Positions 45,424 through 54,523 of a DNA stretch of 64,000 bases are shown here, piece after piece. Every line of letters begins with the position of its first letter. The stretch's first letter is position 1. The DNA is from Thalassobaculum sp. OXR-137 (GTDB taxonomy: Bacteria; Pseudomonadota; Alphaproteobacteria; Thalassobaculales; Thalassobaculaceae). Under the pieces are notes generated by a model. That model did no database searches. It was given only the letters and a program-made list of their open reading frames with translations, and was not told where the DNA came from. The translations under genes were made by a program, and so were the position numbers. The DNA lies in contig NZ_CP139715.1 in NCBI RefSeq assembly GCF_034377285.1, positions 1,302,001 through 1,366,000 on the forward strand. The letters are read 5' to 3'.

Positions 45424-46592
45424 CCGTTCTCCGCCGGGAGCCGGCGCGCCGCAGCCAGGACGATGGCCGCGGCCAGCGCCAGGCCGATCAACTGAACCGA
45501 GAAGCCGATGCCGGCCCCGTGAAGCAGGGCGAAGACCGGAGCGGCGACCGACCCCACCCCCAGGGACAGGGTATACTCCACCGAGATCGCCCGGGAGCGG
45601 ATGCCGGGCGCCAGGTGCCTGCCGAGCAGCCAGGTGGTCACCGGGATTTCGGCGAACAGGGCCGTCACCGCCAGCAGTGCCAGCACCAGGGCGACCCATC
45701 CCGTCGCCTGCGCCATGCCCAGGAATAGAACCACCTGCACCGCGAGCAGGGCGGTGAGAACCGGTCTGGCGCCGATCCGGTCCAGGAGTTCCCCCACCGG
45801 CAGTTGCGCGACGGCGGCCACCGAGAAGACGGCTCCCGCGGACAGGCCGATCCAGGCCAGTCCGGCACCGTCCTGCGCCAGTCGTTCGTCCAAGTATTTC
45901 GGCAGCGAAACCGAGATCATGTTGAAGATCAGCCCGCCGAGCAGCGCCGATATGCAGACCACCACGAAGACGGTCTTCTGATGCGGGCGGACGGGTGACG
46001 CCGTCGGCGCCGTCGTCCCGTCGCTCCGGCCGTCGGTGCGCCGGTCGGCGCGGAGCCCCGCCCGGGCCAGAAGCAGAGCGCCGAGCAGGATCGACGCGGC
46101 GGCCGGCACGGCGAAGGCCAGATGCCATCCCCCGGCCTGGGCCAGTACGCCGGTCGCCGCCGCGGCGCCGCCGAGACCCAGATTGCCGAACACGCCGTTG
46201 ACCGCCAGCGCCCGGCCCGACCGCACACCCCCGTCGGTGAGCAGGGCGAGGCCTACCGGATGATAAATCGCGGCGAACAGACCGAGGGCGCCGAGCCCGG
46301 CCGCGAGGCCTGAGGGGCTGTCGGACAGGGCGATCCAGAGGCATGCGCCACCGATGCCGAGAAAGAAGACGGCGATCAGCACCACCCGGTCCACCCGGTC
46401 CCCCAGCCATCCGGCCGGCAGGGTGCCGAGCGCGAAGGCGATGTAGAGCGGCGAGCCCAGAAGCAGCACCTCCCCGTAGGGAACGTCCCAGGACGGCGCG
46501 ATGGCCAGGGCGGCGGTGGGAAAGATCAGAAGCGCGTAGTGCGTCAGGAAATGCGCGGCGTTGACGAAGAGCGACAGCTCGGTGCGGGACAT
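45420..46592 (-). CDS. MFS transporter
   Basis: A 390-residue 12-helix major facilitator. The segment GTLPAGWLGDRVDRVVLIAVFF (about 57-78) contains motif A (GxLaDrxGRkxxl variant). AIYHPVGLALLTDGGVRSGRAL (about 110-131) resembles fosmidomycin resistance (Fsr)-type transporters. Its start is 66 bp from the divergent AraC-type regulator gene, and a palindrome lies between them. Substrate unknown, regulation by the AraC protein likely. Its stop overlaps the TIR-like gene stop. Confidence 0.9.
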   Translation of the reverse strand: MSRTELSLFVNAAHFLTHYALLIFPTAALAIAPSWDVPYGEVLLLGSPLYIAFALGTLPAGWLGDRVDRVVLIAVFFLGIGGACLWIALSDSPSGLAAGLGALGLFAAIYHPVGLALLTDGGVRSGRALAVNGVFGNLGLGGAAAATGVLAQAGGWHLAFAVPAAASILLGALLLARAGLRADRRTDGRSDGTTAPTASPVRPHQKTVFVVVCISALLGGLIFNMISVSLPKYLDERLAQDGAGLAWIGLSAGAVFSVAAVAQLPVGELLDRIGARPVLTALLAVQVVLFLGMAQATGWVALVLALLAVTALFAEIPVTTWLLGRHLAPGIRSRAISVEYTLSLGVGSVAAPVFALLHGAGIGFSVQLIGLALAAAIVLAAARRLPAENG

Positions 46593-46647
46593 GGCGGACC
46601 TCGGCTGGGGATCGTCGTTGCAGCCTGCCGGGACGGTGCCTTACTGT

Positions 46648-46657
46648 CTGTCGACAG
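46648..46657. promoter_or_regulatory. palindrome between MFS and AraC-type genes
   Basis: CTGTCGACAG is a perfect 10-bp palindrome in the 66-bp space between the divergent starts (46592 and 46659), immediately upstream of the regulator ATG. Position suits an autoregulatory operator shared with the MFS gene. Confidence 0.4.
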
Positions 46658-46658
46658 A

Positions 46659-47432
46659 ATGTCCGATACTGACCCTCAGATGCCAGATCCGACCCGGCGC
46701 GACGTGTCCGGTTTTGCCCTGACCTATGGGTCCGGCACCGCGATCGACGCGCACGCCCATCCCGCACATCAGCTTATCCACGCGATATCGGGCGCGATGC
46801 GGGTGGTGTCCGGCGGCGGGTTGTGGTTCCTGCCGCTCGGCCGCGCCCTGTGGATTCCCGCCGGGGTCGAGCACGCGATTCGCTGCGACGGCGAGGTCGG
46901 CATGCGCACCGCCTATCTGAGCCCGGCCTGTCCGGGCGTCCCGGTCGATGTGCGGATGGTCTCCGTCTCGCCGCTGCTGCGTGAGGTGCTGGTCCGGCTC
47001 GCAGAAGGCGGCGAGGCCGGGCTGAGGCCGGCTCTGTTGGCTGTGCTGCTCCATGAGATTGCGGAGGCGGGTCTGCCGCCGCTGCGCTTGCCCTATCCGG
47101 CCGATCCGCGCGTCGCGGACCTGCTGGCGCATCTCCACACCGATCCGGCGGATCCGATGACGCTGGCGCAATGGGCGAAGCGGCTGGGCTTTTCCGAGCG
47201 CAGCCTGATCCGGGCGGTGCGGGTGCAGACCGGAATGACCTTCCGCGAACTCCGGCGTCACTCCCGGATCCTGGTGGCCATCGAACGGCTCTGCGAGGGG
47301 CGTCCGGTGACGGCCGTCGCCTATGACGTGGGTTTCGAGACGCCCAGCGCCTTCGCCCATGCCTTCCGCACTGTCACCGGCAAGACGCCGCGGCAATTCG
47401 TGGCCGAGGCGCGGGCCGCGTCCGGCCGGTGA
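46659..47432 (+). CDS. AraC-family transcriptional regulator with cupin N-domain
   Basis: A 257-residue regulator. The N-terminal cupin-like domain holds AHAHPAHQLIHAISGAMRVV (about 28-47) and PLGRALWIPAGVEH. The C-terminal double helix-turn-helix (about 150-250) has AQWAKRLGFSERSLIRAVRVQTGMTF and AVAYDVGFETPSAFAHAFRTVTGKTPRQF, the AraC signature. Divergent from the MFS gene and probably its regulator. ATG at 46659. Its stop is 7 bp from the convergent purD stop. Confidence 0.92.
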   Translation: MSDTDPQMPDPTRRDVSGFALTYGSGTAIDAHAHPAHQLIHAISGAMRVVSGGGLWFLPLGRALWIPAGVEHAIRCDGEVGMRTAYLSPACPGVPVDVRMVSVSPLLREVLVRLAEGGEAGLRPALLAVLLHEIAEAGLPPLRLPYPADPRVADLLAHLHTDPADPMTLAQWAKRLGFSERSLIRAVRVQTGMTFRELRRHSRILVAIERLCEGRPVTAVAYDVGFETPSAFAHAFRTVTGKTPRQFVAEARAASGR

Positions 47433-47439
47433 CCGGGGC

Positions 47440-48711
47440 TCAGCCCTGCAGCGCCCGCCAGGCGATGTCGCGCCGGCAGAACCCGCCGGGCCAATCGATC
47501 CCGTCCACCGCCGCATAGGCCCGTGTCCGAGCCTCGGAGGCGTCCTTGCCGATGGCGGTCACCCCCAGCACCCGGCCGCCGGTGGCCAGCAGGCTGCCGT
47601 CCTCGCCCTTGGTGGTGCCGGCATGGAACACGACCACGTCGTCGCTCTCCACCGCCTCGGTGCCGGCGATGACCGTATTCTTCTCGTAGGCGCCCGGATA
47701 GCCGTTGGCGGCCATGACCACGCAGAGCGCGGTGTCGTCGTGCCAGCGCAGGTGGAAGTGGTCGATCTGGCCGTCGGCGGTGGCGATCAGGGCGGACAGG
47801 AAGTCGCCCTTCACCCGCAGCATCAGCGCCTGGCATTCCGGGTCGCCGAAGCGGACGTTGTATTCGATCAGCTTCGGCCCCCCGTCGGTGATCATCAGCC
47901 CGGCGAACAGCACGCCGCGGAAGGTGCGACCCTCCGCCGCCATGCCGGCGACGGTCGGCTCGATGATCTCCTTCACGATGCGGGCGGCCATGGCGTCGTC
48001 GACGATCGGGGCGGGGGAATAGGCGCCCATGCCGCCGGTATTCGGCCCGGTATCGCCGTCGCCGACCCGCTTGTGGTCCTGGGCGCCGGCGAGCGGCAGG
48101 ATCGCCTTGCCGTCGGTGAGCGCGAAGAAGCTGGCCTCCTCGCCGATCATCCATTCCTCGACGACGATCTCCGCCCCGGCCTCGCCGAACGCCCGGTCGG
48201 CCATGATCGCGTCGACCGCTTCCAGAGCCTCGTCGAGGGTCTCAGCCATGATCACGCCCTTGCCGGCGGCCAGCCCGTCGGCCTTGATCACGATGGGCGC
48301 ACCCTGCTCGCGGATATAGACCTTGGCGGCCTCGGGATCTGTAAAGCGGCCATAAGCGGCGGTCGGAATGTCGTGGCGGGTGCAGAAGTCCTTGGTGAAG
48401 GCCTTGGAGCCTTCCAGCACGGCGGCGGCGGCCGTCGGACCGAAGGACTTGATGCCGGCGGCGTCCAGCCTGTCGACCAGGCCGGCGACCAGCGGCCCTT
48501 CCGGGCCCACCACCACGAAATCGACGGCGGAGTCCGTGCAGAAGGCCACCAGGGCGTCATGGTCGTCCACGCCGATGGGCACGCATTCGGCCTCGCGCGC
48601 AATGCCCGCATTGCCGGGGGCGCAGAACAGCTTCGTCACCAGCGGCGAGGCGGCGATGGCCCAGCACAGGGCATGCTCGCGCCCGCCGGAACCCACGACC
48701 AGAATGCGCAT
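47440..48711 (-). CDS. purD: phosphoribosylamine-glycine ligase
   Basis: A 423-residue ATP-grasp ligase in purine synthesis: ATP + phosphoribosylamine + glycine to GAR. N-terminal [22 protein letters not shown]-grasp [11 protein letters not shown] (about 141-151) and the GARS signature [17 protein letters not shown] (about 288-304) are present. The ATG at 48711 gives the usual length; the frame extends further upstream without homology. Convergent with the AraC gene. Confidence 0.97.
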   Translation of the reverse strand: MRILVVGSGGREHALCWAIAASPLVTKLFCAPGNAGIAREAECVPIGVDDHDALVAFCTDSAVDFVVVGPEGPLVAGLVDRLDAAGIKSFGPTAAAAVLEGSKAFTKDFCTRHDIPTAAYGRFTDPEAAKVYIREQGAPIVIKADGLAAGKGVIMAETLDEALEAVDAIMADRAFGEAGAEIVVEEWMIGEEASFFALTDGKAILPLAGAQDHKRVGDGDTGPNTGGMGAYSPAPIVDDAMAARIVKEIIEPTVAGMAAEGRTFRGVLFAGLMITDGGPKLIEYNVRFGDPECQALMLRVKGDFLSALIATADGQIDHFHLRWHDDTALCVVMAANGYPGAYEKNTVIAGTEAVESDDVVVFHAGTTKGEDGSLLATGGRVLGVTAIGKDASEARTRAYAAVDGIDWPGGFCRRDIAWRALQG

Positions 48712-48810
48712 GTCAGGCTTCTCCAGGTCCGATCCTTCATCCCGCCGCGCGGCCTGTCCGGCGGCAGGCGCGGACCATACGCCGTGCCGCCGGGCCATGC
48801 CACACCGTCG

Positions 48811-49842
48811 TCATTCCGCCGGCCGGTCCGCCGCCGGCAGGGCGAGAAGCATCTCGTGGCGCAGAATTCGGGGCCGGTCCGCGAGCGCTTCGGCCGCCGC
48901 ACGCCAGCGGGGTTCCGGCACCGTGTCGAACCCCGACCGTCGCAGCCAGGCGGAGAGCCAGGGCAGGGACACCGGCTCCGGATTGCGGTGGTGGGCCGGG
49001 TCGAACGCCGCCTCGTCCTCCGGCGGGCAGGCATGCAGCTCGAACAGAATCGGGGCGCCGAGCCCGGTCAGTGCGGTCAGCGGGCCGGTCATGTCGTCGA
49101 AGTGATAGATCAGCCCCAGCGCACAGACGGCATCGACGCGCTCCAGTCCGGGAAATGCCGCGCGCAGGCGGTCGAGGATCGCCGGCAGATCCTGGGCCGG
49201 GCCGAGCTGGACGGTCACCCGGTCGCCCAGGCCGTTGAGGGCGCAAAAGGTGGCGGTGCGCAGGGCCATGGTGACCGCGACGTCGAGGGCGACGACCCGG
49301 GCTCCCGCGCGGGCGAGGTTGAGGGAGAAGAAGCCGTCGGCGCATCCGGCATCGACGATCACCCGGTCGCGCAGACTGCCGCCGCAGGCCCGCTCCAGCA
49401 GCGGCCTGGCCAGGGTCCATTCCGTGGTGTGATAGGCCCCGCTGCGGTCCGGTGCGTTGAAGCGGCTTGGTGGGACGGGGCCGTCGAGGCCGGGCAGGCT
49501 GACCGGATGGTAATATCCGCGATCCCCCAGAGCCCGGACCATCAAGCTGTCGAATGCTGCCTTGGTGCGGGGCATGAGCTCGGGAACCGGGGCTCGCGGT
49601 ACCGCATTCTCCACCCAACGGGGAGAGATCGCGGCGACCGCGCGCAGCACCCGCTCCGCCTCTTCGCGGATGTGCGGGTCCGGGGCGTCCGTGGCGAGCC
49701 AGGCGGTGGCGGAGAGAAACTCCGCCGTCCTGACGAGTTCGGCATAGGACGGCAGGCCCTGCTCGCGGGCGACGGCGCTGGCGGCCCGGAAATCGCCCTG
49801 GAGGACGTATTGTGCGATGGAGTTTGTCATCGAATCTTCCAT
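48811..49842 (-). CDS. class I SAM-dependent methyltransferase
   Basis: A 343-residue protein. The SAM-binding motif I is VIVDAGCADGFFSLNLARAG (about 162-181), with motif II VVALDVAVTMALRTATF and a later CALGLIYHFDDM (about 241-252). The N-terminal ~150 residues include an accessory helical region. Substrate not identifiable; the overall plan resembles methyltransferases attached to O-antigen or tailoring loci, but no such genes are adjacent. ATG at 49842; ATG at 49830 has GGAAG nearer and is an alternative. Divergent from xseA. Confidence 0.82.
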   Translation of the reverse strand: MEDSMTNSIAQYVLQGDFRAASAVAREQGLPSYAELVRTAEFLSATAWLATDAPDPHIREEAERVLRAVAAISPRWVENAVPRAPVPELMPRTKAAFDSLMVRALGDRGYYHPVSLPGLDGPVPPSRFNAPDRSGAYHTTEWTLARPLLERACGGSLRDRVIVDAGCADGFFSLNLARAGARVVALDVAVTMALRTATFCALNGLGDRVTVQLGPAQDLPAILDRLRAAFPGLERVDAVCALGLIYHFDDMTGPLTALTGLGAPILFELHACPPEDEAAFDPAHHRNPEPVSLPWLSAWLRRSGFDTVPEPRWRAAAEALADRPRILRHEMLLALPAADRPAE

Positions 49843-49938
49843 TGGTTGTCATGTCCCTGTGGATGATGCGGGAATGGGGGCCGGAAATAGAATTCGTTGC
49901 CCCGTGACGACGGCGGCCGATCGGTGTTACGGAGACCC

Positions 49939-51471
49939 ATGGAAGACGCAGCCCCACCTCCCGGATCCGACACCGTCGGAAACCTGCCGGAGTTCTCCGT
50001 CGGCGAGATCAGCCTGGCGGTTAAACGCACGGTGGAATCCAGTTTCGAGCGCGTGCGGGTGCGCGGAGAGGTGTCGCGGCCCATGCGCGCCGGCTCCGGC
50101 CACGTCTATCTGACGCTCAAGGACGAGAACGCGGTGCTCGATGCCGTGTGCTGGAAGGGAGCGGCCCAGCGGCTGTCGATCCAGCCCGAGGACGGCATGG
50201 AGGTCATCGCCACCGGCAAGCTGACCACCTATCCCGGCCGTTCCAAGTACCAGATGGTCATCGAGCAGATGGAGCTGGCGGGCGAGGGCGCGCTGCTCAA
50301 GCTGCTGGAGGACAGACGCAAGCGGCTCGCCGCCGAGGGCCTGTTCGACGCCGACCGCAAGCGGCCGATCCCGTTCCTGCCCGGCGTCATCGGCGTGGTC
50401 ACCTCGCCGACCGGGGCGGTGATCCGGGACATCCTGCACCGGCTGGCCGATCGCTTCCCGGTGCATGTCATCGTCTGGCCGGTTCTGGTCCAGGGCGACG
50501 CGGCGAAGGATCAGGTTTCCCGCGCCATCCGCGGTTTCAACAGCCTGCCGGAGCAGGGCGGGCCGATGCCGCGTCCGGACCTGCTGATCGTCGCGCGCGG
50601 CGGCGGCAGCCTGGAGGATCTCTGGGCATTCAACGAGGAGGAGGTGGTGCGCGCCGCCGCCGGCTCGGATATCCCGCTGATCTCCGCCGTCGGCCACGAG
50701 ACCGACACGACCCTGATCGACTTCGCCAGCGACCGCCGGGCGCCGACCCCGACCGCGGCGGCCGAGATGGCGGTGCCGGTGCGCACCGACCTGATTGCCC
50801 GCATCGCCGAGGACACCGCCCGGCTGACCGGCGCCGTCAGCCGCCGGCTGAACGAGGGTCGGACCATCGTCTCCGGACTGGCCCGTGGGCTCGGCGACCC
50901 GGGCGCTCGGATCGAGCAGGCGCAGCAGCGGCTGGACTATGCCTCGGGCACCTCGCTGAGCCGGATCACCGCTCTGCTCGACCGGCTGAAATATGCGGTC
51001 GACCGGCCGATCCCCTCGCCGGCGGAGATCCTGGCCCGCACCCGGGGACGATTCGACACGGTGGCGCGCGGTTTGCGGGTCGGACCGATCGAGCGCTCCG
51101 TGGTCGACGGCGCCCGGGAACTAGACAGATATTTGCGCAGAGCTGAGGCGGCCTACGACCGGCGTTTGAAGGTAGAGAAGACTCGAGTCGATTCCCTGGA
51201 GAAGCTCCTCAACGCCAATTCCTTCGAGCGCGTGCTGGAACGCGGTTTCGCCCTGGTGCGCGACGAGTCCGGCGCGCCGGTGAAATCCGCCGCCGAGACC
51301 AGCGCCGGTCAGACGGTGTCCCTGCGGTTCCGGGACGGCGAGACCTCGGCGGTCATCGGCGCCGGGTCCGGACCCTCCGGGGGCGGCGGGGCGAAACCTA
51401 AGCCCAAGGCCAAACCGACACCGGCATCCTCGTCCGACACCCCCACCCCCACCCAGGAGACCCTGTTCTGA
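49939..51471 (+). CDS. xseA: exodeoxyribonuclease VII large subunit
   Basis: A 510-residue subunit of the single-strand exonuclease ExoVII. The N-terminal OB domain includes GEISLAVKRTVESSFERVRVRGEVS (about 21-45) and AVCWKGAAQRL. The catalytic region holds GVVTSPTGAVIRDILHRLADRFP (about 153-175), LIVARGGGSLEDLWAFNEEEVVR (about 217-239) and SAVGHETDTTLIDFASDRRAPTPTAAAE. A long coiled-coil and low-complexity C-tail follows. ATG at 49939 has GGAG; the frame upstream is not homologous. The ATG of the next gene overlaps its stop by 1 bp. Confidence 0.96.
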   Translation: MEDAAPPPGSDTVGNLPEFSVGEISLAVKRTVESSFERVRVRGEVSRPMRAGSGHVYLTLKDENAVLDAVCWKGAAQRLSIQPEDGMEVIATGKLTTYPGRSKYQMVIEQMELAGEGALLKLLEDRRKRLAAEGLFDADRKRPIPFLPGVIGVVTSPTGAVIRDILHRLADRFPVHVIVWPVLVQGDAAKDQVSRAIRGFNSLPEQGGPMPRPDLLIVARGGGSLEDLWAFNEEEVVRAAAGSDIPLISAVGHETDTTLIDFASDRRAPTPTAAAEMAVPVRTDLIARIAEDTARLTGAVSRRLNEGRTIVSGLARGLGDPGARIEQAQQRLDYASGTSLSRITALLDRLKYAVDRPIPSPAEILARTRGRFDTVARGLRVGPIERSVVDGARELDRYLRRAEAAYDRRLKVEKTRVDSLEKLLNANSFERVLERGFALVRDESGAPVKSAAETSAGQTVSLRFRDGETSAVIGAGSGPSGGGGAKPKPKAKPTPASSSDTPTPTQETLF

Positions 51472-52283
51472 TGCGCCGGTTCCTCGCGATCGCCTGTCTC
51501 CTCCTGCTGTCGACGGTGGCGCGGGCGGAGACCACCTTCAACGGAAGCTTCACTCAGGGCGGTGTGGTGTTCGGCAAGACCGATCCGGGCACAAAGCTTG
51601 TGCTGGACGGCATTCCGGTGGTGGTCGACCGCGACGGCGTCTTCGTCTTCGGGTTCCACCGGGATGCGCCGGTGACCTCCACCCTGGTGATCACCGCGCC
51701 GGACGGCTCGGCGGAGACCCGGACCCTCGATGTGGCGCCGCGCGAGTTCAGGATTCAGCGCATCGACGGCCTGCCGGACACCATGGTGACCCCGCCCAAG
51801 GAGGTGCTGGACCGGATCCAGCGCGATCAGGCCGAGGTGAAGGCGGCGCGGGCGGCCGACCGGGTCGAGTCCGATTTCCGCTCCGGCTTCATCTGGCCGG
51901 TCACCGGACCGATCTCCGGCGTGTACGGCAGCCAGCGGATCCTCAACGGCCAGCCGCGCCAGCCCCATTACGGCATCGACATCGCGGTCCCCAAAGGCAC
52001 GCCGGTGGTGGCGCCGGCAGACGGTCTGGTGACCCTGTCGGCGACCGACCACTACTACACCGGCGGCACCCTGATCCTCGACCACGGCCACGGCCTGTCC
52101 AGCACCTTCATCCATATGGACAGCGTCGCGGTGAAGGTCGGAGAGCACATCAGGCAGGGCACCGTGATCGGCACGGTCGGGGCGACCGGCCGGGCGACCG
52201 GCCCGCATCTCGACTGGCGGATGAACTGGTACGACCGGCGTCTGGACCCGGCTTTCGTGGTCCCGCCGATGCCCGGCCAGTAG
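51471..52283 (+). CDS. M23-family (LytM) peptidase with variant metal site
   Basis: A 270-residue exported protein. The signal peptide (MRRFLAIACLLLLSTVARA) is cleaved near residue 20. A beta-rich N-domain (about 25-110) precedes a LytM/M23 peptidase domain (about 145-260). Zinc ligands H166 and D170 (HYGID) are intact, and the GHGLSSTFIHMDSVAVKVGE strand follows. The last motif, normally HLHW/F, reads H246-L-D248 (GPHLDWRMNW), so one His ligand is Asp. It may be an active murein endopeptidase or a degenerate activator. Overlaps xseA by 1 bp. Confidence 0.9.
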   Translation: MRRFLAIACLLLLSTVARAETTFNGSFTQGGVVFGKTDPGTKLVLDGIPVVVDRDGVFVFGFHRDAPVTSTLVITAPDGSAETRTLDVAPREFRIQRIDGLPDTMVTPPKEVLDRIQRDQAEVKAARAADRVESDFRSGFIWPVTGPISGVYGSQRILNGQPRQPHYGIDIAVPKGTPVVAPADGLVTLSATDHYYTGGTLILDHGHGLSSTFIHMDSVAVKVGEHIRQGTVIGTVGATGRATGPHLDWRMNWYDRRLDPAFVVPPMPGQ

Positions 52284-52286
52284 ACG

Positions 52287-53255
52287 CTACGGCGTCATCC
52301 CGTCGAGCAGGGCGGCGATCGCCGCCGGATCCCGCCAGCTCAGCGACACGTCCACGACCGTGACCATCGGCCGGGCCTCCGGCGGCAGGCGCACCGCGTC
52401 CTTCGCGGTGGTGACCGGGATGGCGTTCAGGCCCACCGCGCGCTCGACCAGTTCCATGACCTCCAGCGGCCGGTAGGCGTGGTGATCGGCGAAAGCCTGA
52501 AACCCGACCAGTTCGGCGCCGATCTCGGTCAGGGTTTCGCGGAACTTATCCGGGCGGCCGATCCCGGCGAAACCGAGAACGCGCTGACCGCGCAGAGTGA
52601 GGGAGGCCGGCGACGGCTCCAGAACGGCGCGCAGCAGCGGCCGCCGGTCGCCCACCCGTGTGGCGATCCCGGTCCGGTCGTCGCCGATCAGCACCACGGC
52701 GGCGGATTTCTGCAGGGCGGCGTCCCAGGGCTCGCGCAGGGGGCCGGCGGGCATCAGCTGGCCGTTGCCGATCCCCGCCCCGCCGTCGACCACGAGAAGA
52801 CTGAGCGTGGGGATCAGGGACGGGTTCTGCAGCCCGTCGTCCATGACGATGACGTCGATGCCGATCTCCTCCAGAAGCCGCGCGCCGGCCGCCCGGTCCC
52901 GGGCGATCACGGTTGGGGCGGCGGCGGCCAGCAGCAGCGGCTCGTCGCCCACCTCGGCACTGCCATGGACCGCCGGATCGACACGGACCGGCCCGCTCAG
53001 GGTGCCGCCATGGCCACGGGACAGCAGGCCGACCCGGCTGCCGCGGACGATCAGCTCGGCGGCGACGGCGAGGACCGTCGGGGTCTTGCCCGCGCCGCCG
53101 GCGGTGGCGTTGCCGACGCAGATCAGCGGCACCGCCGGACGGTAAGTTGTGGTTGTGGCCCTGCGGATCTGGGCGCCGAGACGCCACAGCCAACTTGCCG
53201 GGGCGAGGGCAGCCGCCGGCCAGCCGCCGGTCGTCCAGAAGCCGGGGGCCTTCAT
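52287..53255 (-). CDS. lpxK: tetraacyldisaccharide 4'-kinase
   Basis: A 322-residue inner-membrane-associated kinase in lipid A synthesis, phosphorylating the 4' position. The P-loop is VGNATAGGAGKTPTV (about 46-60). The family segment LLSRGHGGTLSGPVRVD is near 77, and IVMDDGLQNPSLIPTL (about 135-150) contains the DDG motif. The start ATG at 53255 overlaps the waaA stop by 4 bp, giving a coupled operon. The frame extends far upstream only by overlap with waaA. Confidence 0.96.
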   Translation of the reverse strand: MKAPGFWTTGGWPAAALAPASWLWRLGAQIRRATTTTYRPAVPLICVGNATAGGAGKTPTVLAVAAELIVRGSRVGLLSRGHGGTLSGPVRVDPAVHGSAEVGDEPLLLAAAAPTVIARDRAAGARLLEEIGIDVIVMDDGLQNPSLIPTLSLLVVDGGAGIGNGQLMPAGPLREPWDAALQKSAAVVLIGDDRTGIATRVGDRRPLLRAVLEPSPASLTLRGQRVLGFAGIGRPDKFRETLTEIGAELVGFQAFADHHAYRPLEVMELVERAVGLNAIPVTTAKDAVRLPPEARPMVTVVDVSLSWRDPAAIAALLDGMTP

Positions 53256-54523
53256 CGGGGCCCGCCCGGAAGGAGCGGGGTCAGCGCGTCGAGGATCCGG
53301 ACGAGGCCCGCGCGCCCCTCGGCGGCGACGGCCCGCGCCCGCCCGCCCATGGCGGCGGCCGACTCGGGCGAGTCGAGCAGCGCGCCGACGGTCTGGGCCA
53401 GGCTCTCGGCGTCCGTCACCTCCCGCGCGGCGTCGGCGGCGAGCAGGGCGTCGGCGGCATCCCGGTTGTTGGGGATCAGCGGCCCGAAGACGAGGGCGGT
53501 CCCGCAATGGGCCGGCTCGATCGGGTTGTGCCCGCCGACCGGCACCAGGGACCCGGCGAGGAAGGTCACCGGGATGGCGGAGTAGAACCCGGCCACCTCG
53601 CCCATCGTGTCGGCGAGATAGACGGCGGTGCCGGAGGTCACCGTCTCGCCCGCGGACCGGCGCGCGGCGGTCAGGCCCTGGGCCCGGATCAACCCGGCGA
53701 TCTCGTCGGCCCGGGTGACGTGGCGGGGGATGATGACCGTCAGCAGGTCTGGTCGTCCGGAGGCGAGCCGGGCATGGGCGTCGAGCACCACCGCGTCCTC
53801 GCCCGGATGGGTGCTGGCGGCGAGCCAGACCGGGCGCCCGGCGACGGCGGCGCGGATTTCCGCGGTCAGCGCCTCGTTGCCCTCCGGCGGATCGCCGGCA
53901 GCCTTCAGATTGCCGGCATAGCGGACGTCGGCGCAGCCCAGGGCGGAGAACCGCCGCGCCTGATCGGCGCTCGCCGCCAGCACCAGATCGAAGGCGCCGA
54001 ACAGCGGGCGGGCGAGCCATCCCATCCGGCGCCAGCGCTGGAACGCGCCGACCGACAGCCGGCCGTCGACGATGACCAGCGGAATGCCGCGCCCGTCCGC
54101 CTCGGTCACCAGGGTCGGCCACAGGTCGGATTCCATCCAGATGCCGAGATCGGGGCGCCAATGGTCGAGGAAGCGGCCGACCCAGGCCGGGCGGTCGACC
54201 GGCACGAACTGGTGGATCACGCCCTCGGGCAGGCGCCTGGCCATGGCGTCGGCGGAGGTGGTGGTGCCGGTGGTCATCAGCAGCGTCAGATCGGGCCGGG
54301 TCTGGCGCAGGGCGCGGATCAGGGTGAGCAGCCCGACCGCTTCGCCCACGCTGGCCGCGTGCAGCCAGACCAGAGGGCCGTCGGGCCTGGGCCGGTCGGC
54401 GACGCCGCGGCGTTCGTCCAACCGGCGGGGATCCTCCTTGCCGCGCGCCACCCGCCGGTCGAGATAGGCGTCGATCGCCGGTCCCAGGGCGGTCGCCAGG
54501 CCCTTGTAGAGCGACAGGATCAT
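53252..54523 (-). CDS. waaA: 3-deoxy-D-manno-octulosonic acid (Kdo) transferase
   Basis: A 423-residue GT30 glycosyltransferase that adds Kdo to lipid IVA at the inner membrane. An N-terminal basic-hydrophobic anchor (MILSLYKGLATALGPA) is followed by VWLHAASVGEAVGLLTLIRALR (about 51-72), the WaaA signature. ESDLWPTLVTEA (about 131-142) and FLAGSLVPVGGHNPIEPA (about 330-347) are conserved. ATG at 54523 overlaps the upstream DUF374 stop by 4 bp. Central member of the waaA-lpxK operon. Confidence 0.95.
   Translation of the reverse strand: MILSLYKGLATALGPAIDAYLDRRVARGKEDPRRLDERRGVADRPRPDGPLVWLHAASVGEAVGLLTLIRALRQTRPDLTLLMTTGTTTSADAMARRLPEGVIHQFVPVDRPAWVGRFLDHWRPDLGIWMESDLWPTLVTEADGRGIPLVIVDGRLSVGAFQRWRRMGWLARPLFGAFDLVLAASADQARRFSALGCADVRYAGNLKAAGDPPEGNEALTAEIRAAVAGRPVWLAASTHPGEDAVVLDAHARLASGRPDLLTVIIPRHVTRADEIAGLIRAQGLTAARRSAGETVTSGTAVYLADTMGEVAGFYSAIPVTFLAGSLVPVGGHNPIEPAHCGTALVFGPLIPNNRDAADALLAADAAREVTDAESLAQTVGALLDSPESAAAMGGRARAVAAEGRAGLVRILDALTPLLPGGPR

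Noticed and set aside
45139-46767. 542-residue minus-strand frame over the MFS gene
   Set aside because: Alternative frame of the transporter; the transporter frame has 12 helices and motif A.
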